Shown here piece by piece: positions 1-11,300 of a DNA stretch of 64,000 nucleotides; the stretch's first letter is position 1, and each line of letters starts with the position of its first letter. The notes below the pieces were generated by a model. That model did no database searches, was not told the DNA's origin, and was given only the letters and a program-made list of their open reading frames with translations. A program made the position numbers and the translations under genes. This DNA is from Ctena decussata (taxonomy: Eukaryota > Mollusca > Bivalvia > Lucinida > Lucinidae): the NCBI GenBank assembly GCA_963989385.1, contig OZ022505.1, forward strand, positions 60,887,737 through 60,951,736, written 5' to 3'.

Positions 1-345
1 ATGTATTTTCAGGCATTAAATAAGCAACATCAGATAGTCTCTAATTTTAAGTCTCTAATTTTAACTCCTTTAATGTATTTTCAGGCATTAAATAAGCAAC
101 ATCAGATAGTCTCTAATTTTAAGTCTCTAATTTTAACTCCTTTAATGTATTTTCAGGCATTAAATAAGCAACATCAGATAGTCTCTAATTTTAACTCCTT
201 TAATGTATTTTCAGGCATTAAATGAAGCAACATCAGATAGTCTCTAATTTTAAGTCTCTAATTTTAACTCCTTTAATGTATTTTCAGGCATTAAATAAGC
301 AACATCAGATAGTCTCTAATTTTAACTCCTTTAACATATTTTCAG
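1..345 (+). repeat. Tandem array of duplicated 3' splice-site region
   Basis: Six TTTTCAG acceptors end at 12, 84, 156, 214, 287 and 345, giving spacings of 72, 72, 58, 73 and 58 bases. The 58-base units lack one TTTTAAGTCTCTAA block. Each unit carries a pyrimidine-rich stretch (TTTTAACTCCTTTAATG) before the AG. Only the last AG abuts the coding exon. The array continues past the left edge of the window. Confidence 0.95.
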
Positions 346-501
346 GTTGGAGACCTTCGTTTAAATACTACAGTATGTGGTTGAGTTTAGTCGGTGCCTT
401 ACTCTGCATCACAGTGATGTTTGTGATAAACTGGTGGACAGCCTTAATAACTTTTGCTGTGATAATGTTTCTCTTTGTATATGTACACTATACCAAACCT
501 G
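346..501 (+). CDS. SLC12A2: SLC12A exon 1 in window: last membrane segments
   Basis: The acceptor is the last of six tandem copies (TATTTTCAG ending at 345) and the donor is GTAAGT at 502. The exon enters in phase 1 (Gly split G/GT) and encodes [11 protein letters not shown], then two hydrophobic stretches around [14 protein letters not shown] and [15 protein letters not shown] with NWW between them, ending at YTKPG. This corresponds to the final transmembrane hairpin before the cytosolic C-terminal domain. Confidence 0.93.
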
Positions 502-2287
502 GTAAGTAATATTTGAGAGGCGACATACAGAAAGTGTATGTTGAGATTATGGTTTTCCACTATTTTACAAAGGGGAAACAATTTTATGACTTCCTATTTG
601 TTTCCCTGGATGATTAAAATCTCAAAAGGGGTATACTCTTAAAGGAAAGAATTGGAGCAAGTTCTTGTCTTTAATATCAATTCTCTGTAAAAATCAGAAA
701 ATTGCCATAGGGGTCCGGCACGCTACGTCTCAGATTTTTTTCATTCTTGGTGTATGAATCAGAAATGACCCCCAAACTACAAAAACAGTAGTGAAATTTC
801 TGTGAGTCATCCTGTTGCCATGGTAACCAAGACAATTTGAGTCAAACAAGAGAGTCCAAAAATTAGGAGGAAAAAACTGAAAAAATAGCATATTAGTGTG
901 GCCTATCCATCCATAGGTAATTCTTAAATCCCTAATACAGATATTATAACATATAATACCAACTTAGCTCTGTATACAGAAAGAAATAAAAAACAAGTAT
1001 GTCTCACACTTAGGCCACACTGGGGGCTCGAAGGGGCCACAAATCGGCAAATTCCAAAATGTGGAAAAATTGGGATTTTGATGTTCTTCGGAACAAGTTT
1101 TGGTTAGTTTCGCAGAAGATGTTCAGAAAGCCACTAGTATATTTATAACCAGTAATATACCAAAGTATATAATATAAAAAAAAACTGGATGGAGAAATTA
1201 ATATTTGAAGGTCAAGGTCAAATTATGCAAAGCTCCTATTTCTAAACATGAAAAAACTTGGATTTTCTCATTTTTGTCCCAATTTCTGTAAAGGTTTACT
1301 GAATATGATAAGAAAACCATTGCTACAGTTGAAAAGAGCAACATGTCATTTAATGAAGCAAAACATAAAACAGATCAATAAAATCAAATATGAAGGTCAA
1401 GGTCACACACAGCAGAGCTCCCATTTCAAAATGTTGAAAAACTGGTAATTTCTCATTTTATGTCCCAATTTTTGTAAAGGTTAACTGAATATCATAAGAA
1501 AGCCATTACTGTATTTTAAAAGAACAATATATCATTTAATGAAGCGAAACATAAAACAGATCCAGAAATTCAAATATGAAGGTCAAGGTCAGGCACAACA
1601 GAACTCAAATTTCAAAATGTTGAAAAACTGGAAATTTCTCATTTTATGTCCCAATTTTTGTAATGGTTAACTGAATATCATAAGAAAACCATTGCTATAT
1701 TTGAAAAGAACAACATGTCATTTAATAAAGCAAAATGAAAAACAGATCAACAAAATCAAATACGAAGGTCAAGGTCAAGCACAACAAAACTCCAATTTCA
1801 AACTGTTGAAAAACTGGGAATTTCTCATTTTATGTTCCAATTTTTGTAAAGATTAACTGAATATGATAAGAAAACCATTGCTATATTTGAAAAGAGAAAT
1901 ATATCATGTAATGAAGCAAAGCATAACACATATTGAAAAATTCAAATACAAAGGTCAAGGTCAAAATCAGCGAAGGACCTATTTTCAAGCATGGAAGTTT
2001 CAGGGTTTTCTCATTTTCGTCCCTTTTTTTTGTAAAGGTTACCTGGATATCATAAGAAAGCCATTGATATATATTAAAAGAACAATGTATAATTTAATAT
2101 AGCAATAAATAAAACAGATCCAGAAATTCAAATATCAAGGTCAAGGTCAAGCACAACAAAGGCTCCATTATCAAAATGTTGAAAAAGTGGAAATTTCTCA
2201 TTGTTTGTAAAGGTTAACTGAAAATGATCAGAAAATATATGGCACTTGCTATATTTGAAATGAAAAGTGCAATATATCATTTAATGA

Positions 2288-2325
<38 letters not shown>

Positions 2326-5300
2326 TCAATAAATGCAAATATGAAGGTCAAGGTCAAGCACAAAACTCCAATTTCAAAATGTTGAAAAAAAATGGGAATT
2401 TCCTTTTTTTGTCCCATTTTATTATAAAGGTCTACTGCATATAGAAGAAAACCATTGCTTTATCTGAAAAGAGCAACGTATTTAATGTGGCAATACATAA
2501 AACAGATCAACAAATTCAAAAATAAAGGTCAAGGTCAAGCACATCATAGCTCCGATTTCAAAATGTCGAAAAAGAGGAATTTTCCCATGATTTATTTATA
2601 CCAATGTTTGTAATGATTAACTGGATATGATAAAACCATTGCTATATTTGAAAAGAGTAATATATATTAAATGAAGCACAAGATAAATCAGATTGAAAAA
2701 TTCAAATACAAAGGTCAAGGCCAAGAAAATCACAGCTTCCTGTCAAAATTTGGAAAAAAGTGGAATTTTCTCATACTTTGTACTAAGATTTGCAATTGCT
2801 TTTTAGCTCACCTGAGCCAGCGGCTCCGGGGGAGCTTATAGGATGGTAAGGCTCTGGCGTCTGTCGTCCGTCCGTCGTCAGTCGTACGCCGTCCGTCCAC
2901 ACTTTCAAACAACTTCTCCTCTGAAACCTGTGGACCGATTGCAACCAAATTTCATAAATACTTCCTGGGACCTTAGGAACGAAAAGTTGTTTAAACAGTC
3001 CTGGTCACATGACCAACATGGCCGCCACGCCCATATATGGTAAAAAGCTTTAAAAATCTTCTTCTTGAGAACTAATAGGCCGATGGCCTTGAAACTTAGT
3101 ATGTAGCATCTGGTATGCGACTACTACCAAGGTTCTTCAAATTGTGACCTTGGGTTGACCTTGACCTTTGTTACGGCAAGGTCAAATTTGCTTTATGGTG
3201 CTTTTATATGGGAAAATGCTAGAACATAAGATATCTTGGAAACTGTTGAAGATTTTGGGCTAAAAATTGGTATCTACATGTACATGAAGATTTACTAGTA
3301 CATGAAGATTTATGAGTACAAGAGGTCAAGGCCATTCTTTGACCTTTGACCCACACCTCTCATATTTTGACACTTCAAACAATTTCCTCAAAAGCCACTG
3401 GGTCAATTGAAACCAGAGTCCATATAGAGCCTCCAGGGGTTGAGGGAACAAAAATTTTTTCATACGGTCCAGGTCACATGACTAACATGGCCGCCACGTC
3501 CATATATGGTAAAAACCTTAAAAAATTTTCTGCTCCAGAACCAATTTGCCAATGGCCTTGAAACTTAGTATGTAGCATTGGGTGCACAAGTACTACCAAG
3601 ATTGTTCCAATGATGATATTGGGTTGACCTTGACCTTTTCTACGGCAAGGTCAAGTTTGCTTCCTTGTGCTTTTATATGGCAAAATGCTAGAACATAAGA
3701 TATCTTAGAAACTGTTGAAGATTTTGGGCAAAAAATTGGTATCAGTCATCTTAATGAGTACATGAAGATTTATGAGTACAAGAGGTCAAGGTCATTCTTT
3801 GACCTTTGACCCAGAACTCGCATATTTTGACAATTTCAAACAATCTCCTCAAAAGCCACTGGGCCAATTGTTCTTAAATTTTATGTAGAACTTCCAGGGG
3901 GTTGAGAGAACAAAATTTATTTATACGGTCCAGGTCACATGACCTACATGGCCACCCCGCCCATATATGGTAAAAACCTAAAAAAATCTTCCTCTCCAGA
4001 ACCGATTGACCGATGGTCTTGAAACTTGGTATGTAGCATCGAGTACTCTTGTACTATCAAGATTGTTCAAATTATGACCTTGGGTGACCTTGATTTTTTT
4101 TTCGGAAAGGTCAAATTTGGGAAAATATTAGAACATAATATTTCATGGGAAGTTTTGAAGATTAAGGCCCAAAAATTGGTATATACAGTCATTTTAAAGA
4201 GAACATGAAGATTTTTGAGTACAAGAGGTCAAGGTCATTCTTTGACCTTTGACCCAGAACTCTTATATTTTGACAATTTCGAACAATCGCCTCAAAAACC
4301 ACTGGGCCAATTGAAACCAAATTTCATATAGAGCCTTCGGGGGTTGAGGGAATGAAAATTTATTTAAACGGTCCAGGTCACATGACCAACATGGCAGCCA
4401 TGCTAATATATGGTAAAAAACTTTAAAAATCTTCTTCTCCAGAACCAATCGACCCATGGCCTTGAAACTTGGTATGTAGCATTGCGTACACCAGTACTTT
4501 CAAGATTTTTCAGAATGATGTCCTTGTATTGACCTTGACCATTTTACGGCAAGGTCAAATATGGGAAAATGCTAGAACATAGGATTTCATTGGAAGTTTT
4601 GAAGATGTTGGCCTAAAAATTGGGTCATGAAGAACTAGGAGTACAAGAGGTCAAGGTCATTCTTTGACCTTTGATCAAGATCTCTCATATTTTGACATTT
4701 TCAGACATTTCCTCAAAAGCCAAAGGGCCAATTATAAACACATTTCATATAGAGCCTCCAATGGTTGATTGAACAAAAATTTGTTCAAACGGTCCAAGTC
4801 ACATGACCAACATCGCCGCCATACCCATTTATGGTATAAACCTTTAATGTTTTTCTTCTCCAGAACCAATACACTTATGGCCTTGAAACTTGTAAGTAGC
4901 ATAGAATACTAGAGTACTACCAAGACTGTTTTAAACGATGACCTTGGGTTTACCTTGACCTTTTTTATGGAAAAATGTCAGAACATAAGATTTCATGGAC
5001 AGTTTAGAAGATTTTGGCCTAAAAATGGTATATATGGTTGTCTTAATGAGTACATGTACATGAAGATTTATGAGTACAAGAGGTCATGGTCATTCTTTGA
5101 CTTTTGACCCAAGACTCATATTTTGACAATTTCAGACCTAAGAAAAACCCACTTAACCAATTGTTCAGGTGAGCGATTCAGGGCCTCATGGCCCTCTTGT
5201 TTGGAATATGTGATGAAGCATATGCTGTATTTTAGAAGAGTCACATATCAACTAATGAAATATAAAACAGATGAAGGAGTTTCAATGTGGAGGCCAAGGT

Positions 5301-8300
5301 CAAAATCACTTATGATTTCTTTTTAAAATGTTGAAACACCCGAATATCTTATATAATGTACCAAACTTTGTAAAAGTTAATATGTGCAAAGAGTTATATA
5401 TCAATTAATGAAATAAAACACAAAGTAGATGCAGATATTTAAATTTGACTGTCAAGGTCAAGATCATCAAAGCGTCAGTAAGAGTCATATATCATTAAAT
5501 GAAATAAATCATAACACAGATAGAAAAGCTTAAAATGATGGTCAAGGGCAAGCACAGCAAAACTTTGTTTCAAAGTGTGTGAAAAAAAAAAGCAGGATCT
5601 TTTTACACATTGTACCATTTTTTTTTTGGTGAATTTAAGAAATAGTATTGCCAAGTTTGAGGAGAGTCATTTATCATTTACTAAAATTAAACAGATGAAG
5701 CAATTTGAATATGAAGGTCAAGGTCAAAATCATCAAAACTCAAATTAAATGATTGTTAAAAAAAGGATTTTCTCCTAGTTTGTAACGTTTGAAAACAGTA
5801 ACTGAATATAATAAAGAAAACTTTGCTATATTTGACTAGTCCTATATCATTTAAAGAAATAAATCATAGAACAGATGGAAAACTATAAATATGAAGCTCA
5901 AGGTCAAGATCATCAAAGTTCCAAGTTGAAAAAGTGATCCATGGAGGCTCCACATAAAATTTGTCTAAAATCAGCACTGTGGCATTAGAGCAGATCTCTG
6001 ACATTATGAAATATGAGTGGTAGTGGATAATCACCTACAACCTAATGATGTAAAGTCAGGAGTGAGAAGCAAATGCTATAAAGGCCCAATAAGCCCAAAT
6101 ATTTAATGCAGATGATGAAAATGAATGTGAAAGCATATATACATGTACAGGACAACCATACACTAATAATATCCAAATAATGATCTAGTTAAAATTATTC
6201 TGATGGAATATCCAGTTTTTAGCTCACCAGAGCCGAAGGCTCCGGGGGAGCTTATAGGATAGGCAGTGGTCCGTCGTCGTCGTCGTCTGTCGTCGTCGTA
6301 TGTCTGGCGTCGTCGTCCGTCAACACTTTTAAACGACATCTCCTCTGAAGCCACTTGGCCGATTGGGCCCAAATTTCATCTGTGGCATCTTTGGGATAGG
6401 GGATTGAAAGTTTGTGTTTTTTTATGAAAATTGGCCTTTTAGTTTGGTTGCTATGGCAACTTATAGTTCCCATTGACTTATAATGGGGAAAATTGAAAAA
6501 TGGCATTTTCTGCCAAGCCATTGCAGATATGTTGATAAAACTTTTATAGAAATGTTCCTTGAGATGTCTTCTATCAGCTATATGTTTTTTGTGCCACTGC
6601 TTCTTTTATTGGTTGCCATGGAAACCGAAATGCAAAAAAAATGGAAAAAATATTTAAAAGATTATCTCCTCTGAAGCCACTGGGCCGATAAGGCCCAGTT
6701 TTCATCTTTGGCATCCTCAGGCTTGGAGATTGAAAGTTTGTGTATTTTATGATCATGGGCCCTTTAGTTTGGTTGCTATGGCAACTTAGAGTTCCCATTG
6801 ACTTATAATGGGGAAAATTGAAAAATATCTTTTTCTGCCAAGCCATTGGAGATATGTTGATAAAACTTTTATAGAAATGTTCCTTGAGATGTCTTCTATC
6901 AGCTACATGTTTTTTGGCCCACTGCTCCTTTTATTGGTTGCCATGGAAACCGAAATGTAATAAAAAGGAAAAAAAATTTTTTAAAAAATTATCTTCTCTT
7001 AAGCCACTGGGGCTATAAGGCCGGATTTCATTTGTGGCATCCTTGGGCCAGGGGATTGAAAGTTTATGTTTTTTATGAAAATCTGCCCTTTAGTTTGGTT
7101 GCTATAGCAACTTAGAGTTGCATTGACTTATAATGGGGAAACTAGAAAAATGGCATTTACTGCCAAGCCATTGCATATATGTTGACTAAACTTTTATGGA
7201 TTGTTCCTTGAGAAGTCTCTTATTAGCTATGTGTTTTTTTGTTTTTTTTTGCCCACTGCTCCTTTTATTGGTTGCCATGGAAACCAAAATGCACAAAAAA
7301 AAATGGAAAAAAAATACTTAAAAAAATTTATCTTCTCAGAAACCACTGGGCCAATAAGGCCCAGATTTCATATGTAGTATCCTTAGGCAGGATGATTGAA
7401 AATTTATTTATTTAGTTTTTTTTTTTTTTTTTTTAAATCGGCTCTTTAGTTTGGTTGCTATAGCAGCTTAGGGTTGCATTGACTTGCAATGGGGAAAATT
7501 AAAAAATGGCATTTACTGCAATCAATATATGGAAAATAGTTATATATTTTGTTATCAACTCAACAGACTGTCTGACTGAGACTTTGTAGTTGTATTAACC
7601 TGTACGAATTGACAACAATTTTGAGTGTATACAAATATGATAGCAATTTTGAGCTAGAGATCTGGTGAGCTTTGTGGCCCGTGGGCCTCTTGTTTAATAG
7701 AAGATTATTCACCTCAAAAGAGAAACTACTGCTATGGTATACTTCGAATCCAGAATTGACAATGCAGCATAGGTAGTCTAACTGTGCCTTCTCGAATAAA
7801 AGGGGGGGGGGGGGGGGGCTATAAGGCCTTTTCTGCCCATGAGCAAAATGTTTTATTTTCAGCTGATGATTAGCCTTCAGTGTCCGCTATACTGAATCAA
7901 TAGTTGTTAAGCTCTGTAAGCACTACTTACTACTTCTGGAATAATGGGGTTATTAAAGTGGGTGGGGTAATTCAGCATGAACCAGCGGAGTCTTATTATA
8001 AGCAATATTTCTCCTTCAAATTTAAAGGCATTCATATGTACATGTATTTCCTTTTATAAGTTAAAATAATGTCTGAGGTGATATCTTTTCTCAATTTCTA
8101 CCTTTCAAAGTAAAATCTTATGTCTGCAGAATTTCTTTTAGTGACACTGTCAATTTTCAGTAATTTTGGTACTTTGAATTCAATATATTCTACCATATCT
8201 CTAGAACCAATGGATGACTTCTTACCAAACTAACATGGGTTCACCGTTGGGAGAGTGCAAATCGTTGATTAAATTTTGGTGACCTTGACCTTTGTTTCAA

Positions 8301-11300
8301 GGTCGCAGTAAGACTTACTATGTCAATTTTAGTCAAGTTTTGACCATTGTTTACACATTAGATCCTGAATTGATATGAAATCATGACCAAAGTGGCCTAA
8401 GTTAAACATTATGAAGAGTTAGAGCACTAGTTATGATTAAATGGCCATAAAATCATCTTCAAGGTCAAGGTTAGACTAAACAGAGTCATGTTGAAACAGT
8501 AGCTTGGGACAGAGACTATCGTCCTTATGGGCGAGTCTAGTTAATTGCAAGTTTTAAATCTGATTGAACATGCTTGACAGATGGTACAAAACACCAATTC
8601 TAACCACCAGAAGCTTCAGAAAACTCCTGGAGAGCTATTTCAGGCCTTTCTTGAAAAATGGCAAACGTGTCCCCAAAATGAGCCTCAAGCGCTTTACCAA
8701 AATAATACTGAGTAGCTGCTATGCAGTTATTTAGACCCCCAGAGATATCGATGAGCACTGGCGATGGATTTGCATGGATAAAGCCAAGAATCACGGATAT
8801 TTAATTTTGTGGTGATGCCAATTTTCACTTCGGTTTTAGGGGTATATCTGTTTATTCGTTTCTTCTGGTGTGTCACGTGATCCGATTCCAATATTTGTAT
8901 GCAGTTCTATGGCGCTTTGAAAGCTTAATGTAACAGAAGAAAAATATTTTGGGATAATTCATTTCTCATGATCTAAGTTTCAGTCAAATATTTGATCCCT
9001 AACTTTTTTTGTCCAGTATACATTAATAAGTCCCAAGTACTTGAAATTTGAAACCACTTGCAATATCTTATTGGCTATGAAGTATAGTAAACTGGTGAGG
9101 CATATCCCTTGCGTGAATCTTGAGATGTGGTTTTCAGAATCTTGGGAAAGAATGCACATATATTGCAGGAAGCGCATTCTCGTCTCAAAATAATCATTTC
9201 TACGGATGATCACTATTTTACTCAAAATCAGACCAAGACACCAATCATATTTTGGCGCGCTGCTTTCTCAAAAACAAGAGCTTTAGGGGGAAACAACTTC
9301 AGATTTATTAAGTCATCAACTACCGGCTTTTCAAAAAGTGTATCAGAATGTTTAAAACAGGAATTACAGAGATCCTTTAAAGAGTTAATTCCCACAGGTT
9401 ACTTCTTTTCTCCTCTAACTGCCATGCTGGATTAGAAAAAAATACATGCATGTCAACATTTCGTTATTTCCAGTCTGACGATTACTAATGCAGCTATCTT
9501 ATAGGATACGACTTGTAGACACAGGAATCTCTTGATTTCTGATGACCTTGGCCTCAATGAATCATTCAATATGAATGGTATGAATGGTATAAACTATTCG
9601 CAAACATTAAATTGATTGTCTACCCAGCAAACTTAAGCAAACATTGATAAAGCCTAGAAATTTGCTGTAAATCGACAAAAAATCCTAAGTATTGATAGAG
9701 AGCTCAGACTGAAAATAAGTGACCTTGACCTTGAATGGTCCCCCCAATTCAGATGATGTATCATAACATTAAATGCAGTTTATGCATGACCAATTAAAAT
9801 GAAATCAAGAATTGTCAGAGTTTCTAAATGATCATAATACATGATACAGAGTTCATTTGAGCCATAATTTTGTGGATATTTGTGACCTTGACCTTGGCAC
9901 TGCAGTTTCCTTCAACCTGAATTATGTCAGAAATTGAAGCAAGGTTACTGTAAATTGTATCTAGACTGTTTGCTATAATTACATACCTTATCGAAGGAGG
10001 AAAAGACTATAATTTTCATGTAAAACATGTTATTTATTAAAAATTTCTCGATTTTGGTGACCTTGACCTTGAAACCTTGTTGCTTCTGGATAAACTAGTG
10101 TTGCTGCAATGATCAGATTTATTATGTATAATAGTTCTTTGCGCTTTAAAACCGCCTTTAAAACATAAAAAATGATATTTATACCAATAAATGTCGAAAA
10201 AAAAGGCATTAAAATAGCATTTTTTTAGCTATTTTAACATTGACCTTGACCTTTTGATTTGAATTTCTCCATCCAGTTTTTTTTATATTTTACATTTGCA
10301 TATATTGTTCTTTATGACCACACTAGTCTTTGTCTGGACATCTTCTGTTAAACTGTCCAAAAACTCCACCGAAAAAGTGTAATATTGCATTTTTCACAAA
10401 TTTGATAAAATGCCAATTTTCCCCTTTTTTGGGCCCTTAGTGTAAGAAACCTATGCAAAATTTTGTCACCAACTTTATATCCTTGTGCTATGCCAACTTA
10501 GTGCTTTGATGTTAAAAACATTTCTTTTCCCAAAAGTTTCTGTGGAGATGGGAAAATAACAAACAATTTTGCCAATTTTCTAATTTTTTATGTTCAATTT
10601 TTCTGCCTTCCTCCCAGAACAAACATTTTCCGTTTCCATGGCAACGAAACATAAAATGAAGATTTCAACGCCGTTTATGGTGGTTTTGCATCAAACCTGA
10701 TATGTAGACAAAAAATTACTAAAATCCCAGACATAGCGTGGCCAACGTTTTCCGATTCTTACAGAGAATTGATATTAAGAGTTCACCCCCATTTTGAAGG
10801 GAGAAAAAAATTATGAGTTGCTTCCCTTGAAAGTATATCCATTTACTTAATGCACATGCAGATAGAAAAGACTCGGACCAGCCTGCACATCTGTCAAGCT
10901 GACCAAAGCCTTGGATGCCCTGGGAAAAACTGCAGGGGTTTTGTGCAATATATTTTGCTGTTAGCACACACCATGTCTGGACCCCAAGACCAGTCTGCAC
11001 ATGTCAATCTGATCAAAGCCTTGGATGCCCTGTGAAAAACTGCAGGGGTTTTGTGCAATATATTTTGCTGTAAGCACACACCATGTCTGGACCCCAAGGA
11101 ATCTGTAGGCACAGAATTAAGGCTGTTGCTGTATTACAAGGATTCACCAAACAGTTTGAGTCTTTGCTGTTCAGAGATACGTTAAGTACAGTTTTTGCAT
11201 GACCGGCCTCATCTATAATATTAACTCTAAAGATTTGCTGTGAAAATGTTCCTCTTTGTGAAAAAAGTATATGTTTGTTTACATCATCACATGAGGCTGC

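Larger units (their letters stand above)
675..10774. mobile_element. 10.1-kb foldback element with TTAA target duplication
   Basis: The termini are inverted: TATCAATTCTCTGTAAAAAT at 675 against AGAATTGATA ending 10774. The inverted match continues through the CACGCTA.GTCT stretch near 720 and 10730 and the CTGGATGGAGAAATT stretch near 1185 and 10270. Both flanks are TTAA (671-674, 10775-10778) inside a P4 MITE. The arms carry roughly 170-180-bp satellite arrays in opposite orientation. Two tandem-repeat elements are nested in it (2801-5202, 6217-7694). No transposase was recognised. The TTAA target is shared with piggyBac-type elements, but the termini do not start CCC, so the superfamily is open. 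Confidence 0.7.

Noticed and set aside
8600..8794. Minus-strand 64-codon open frame with protein-like composition
   Set aside because: No family recognised, no splice context, and it lies inside a transposable element. Left out as a gene.
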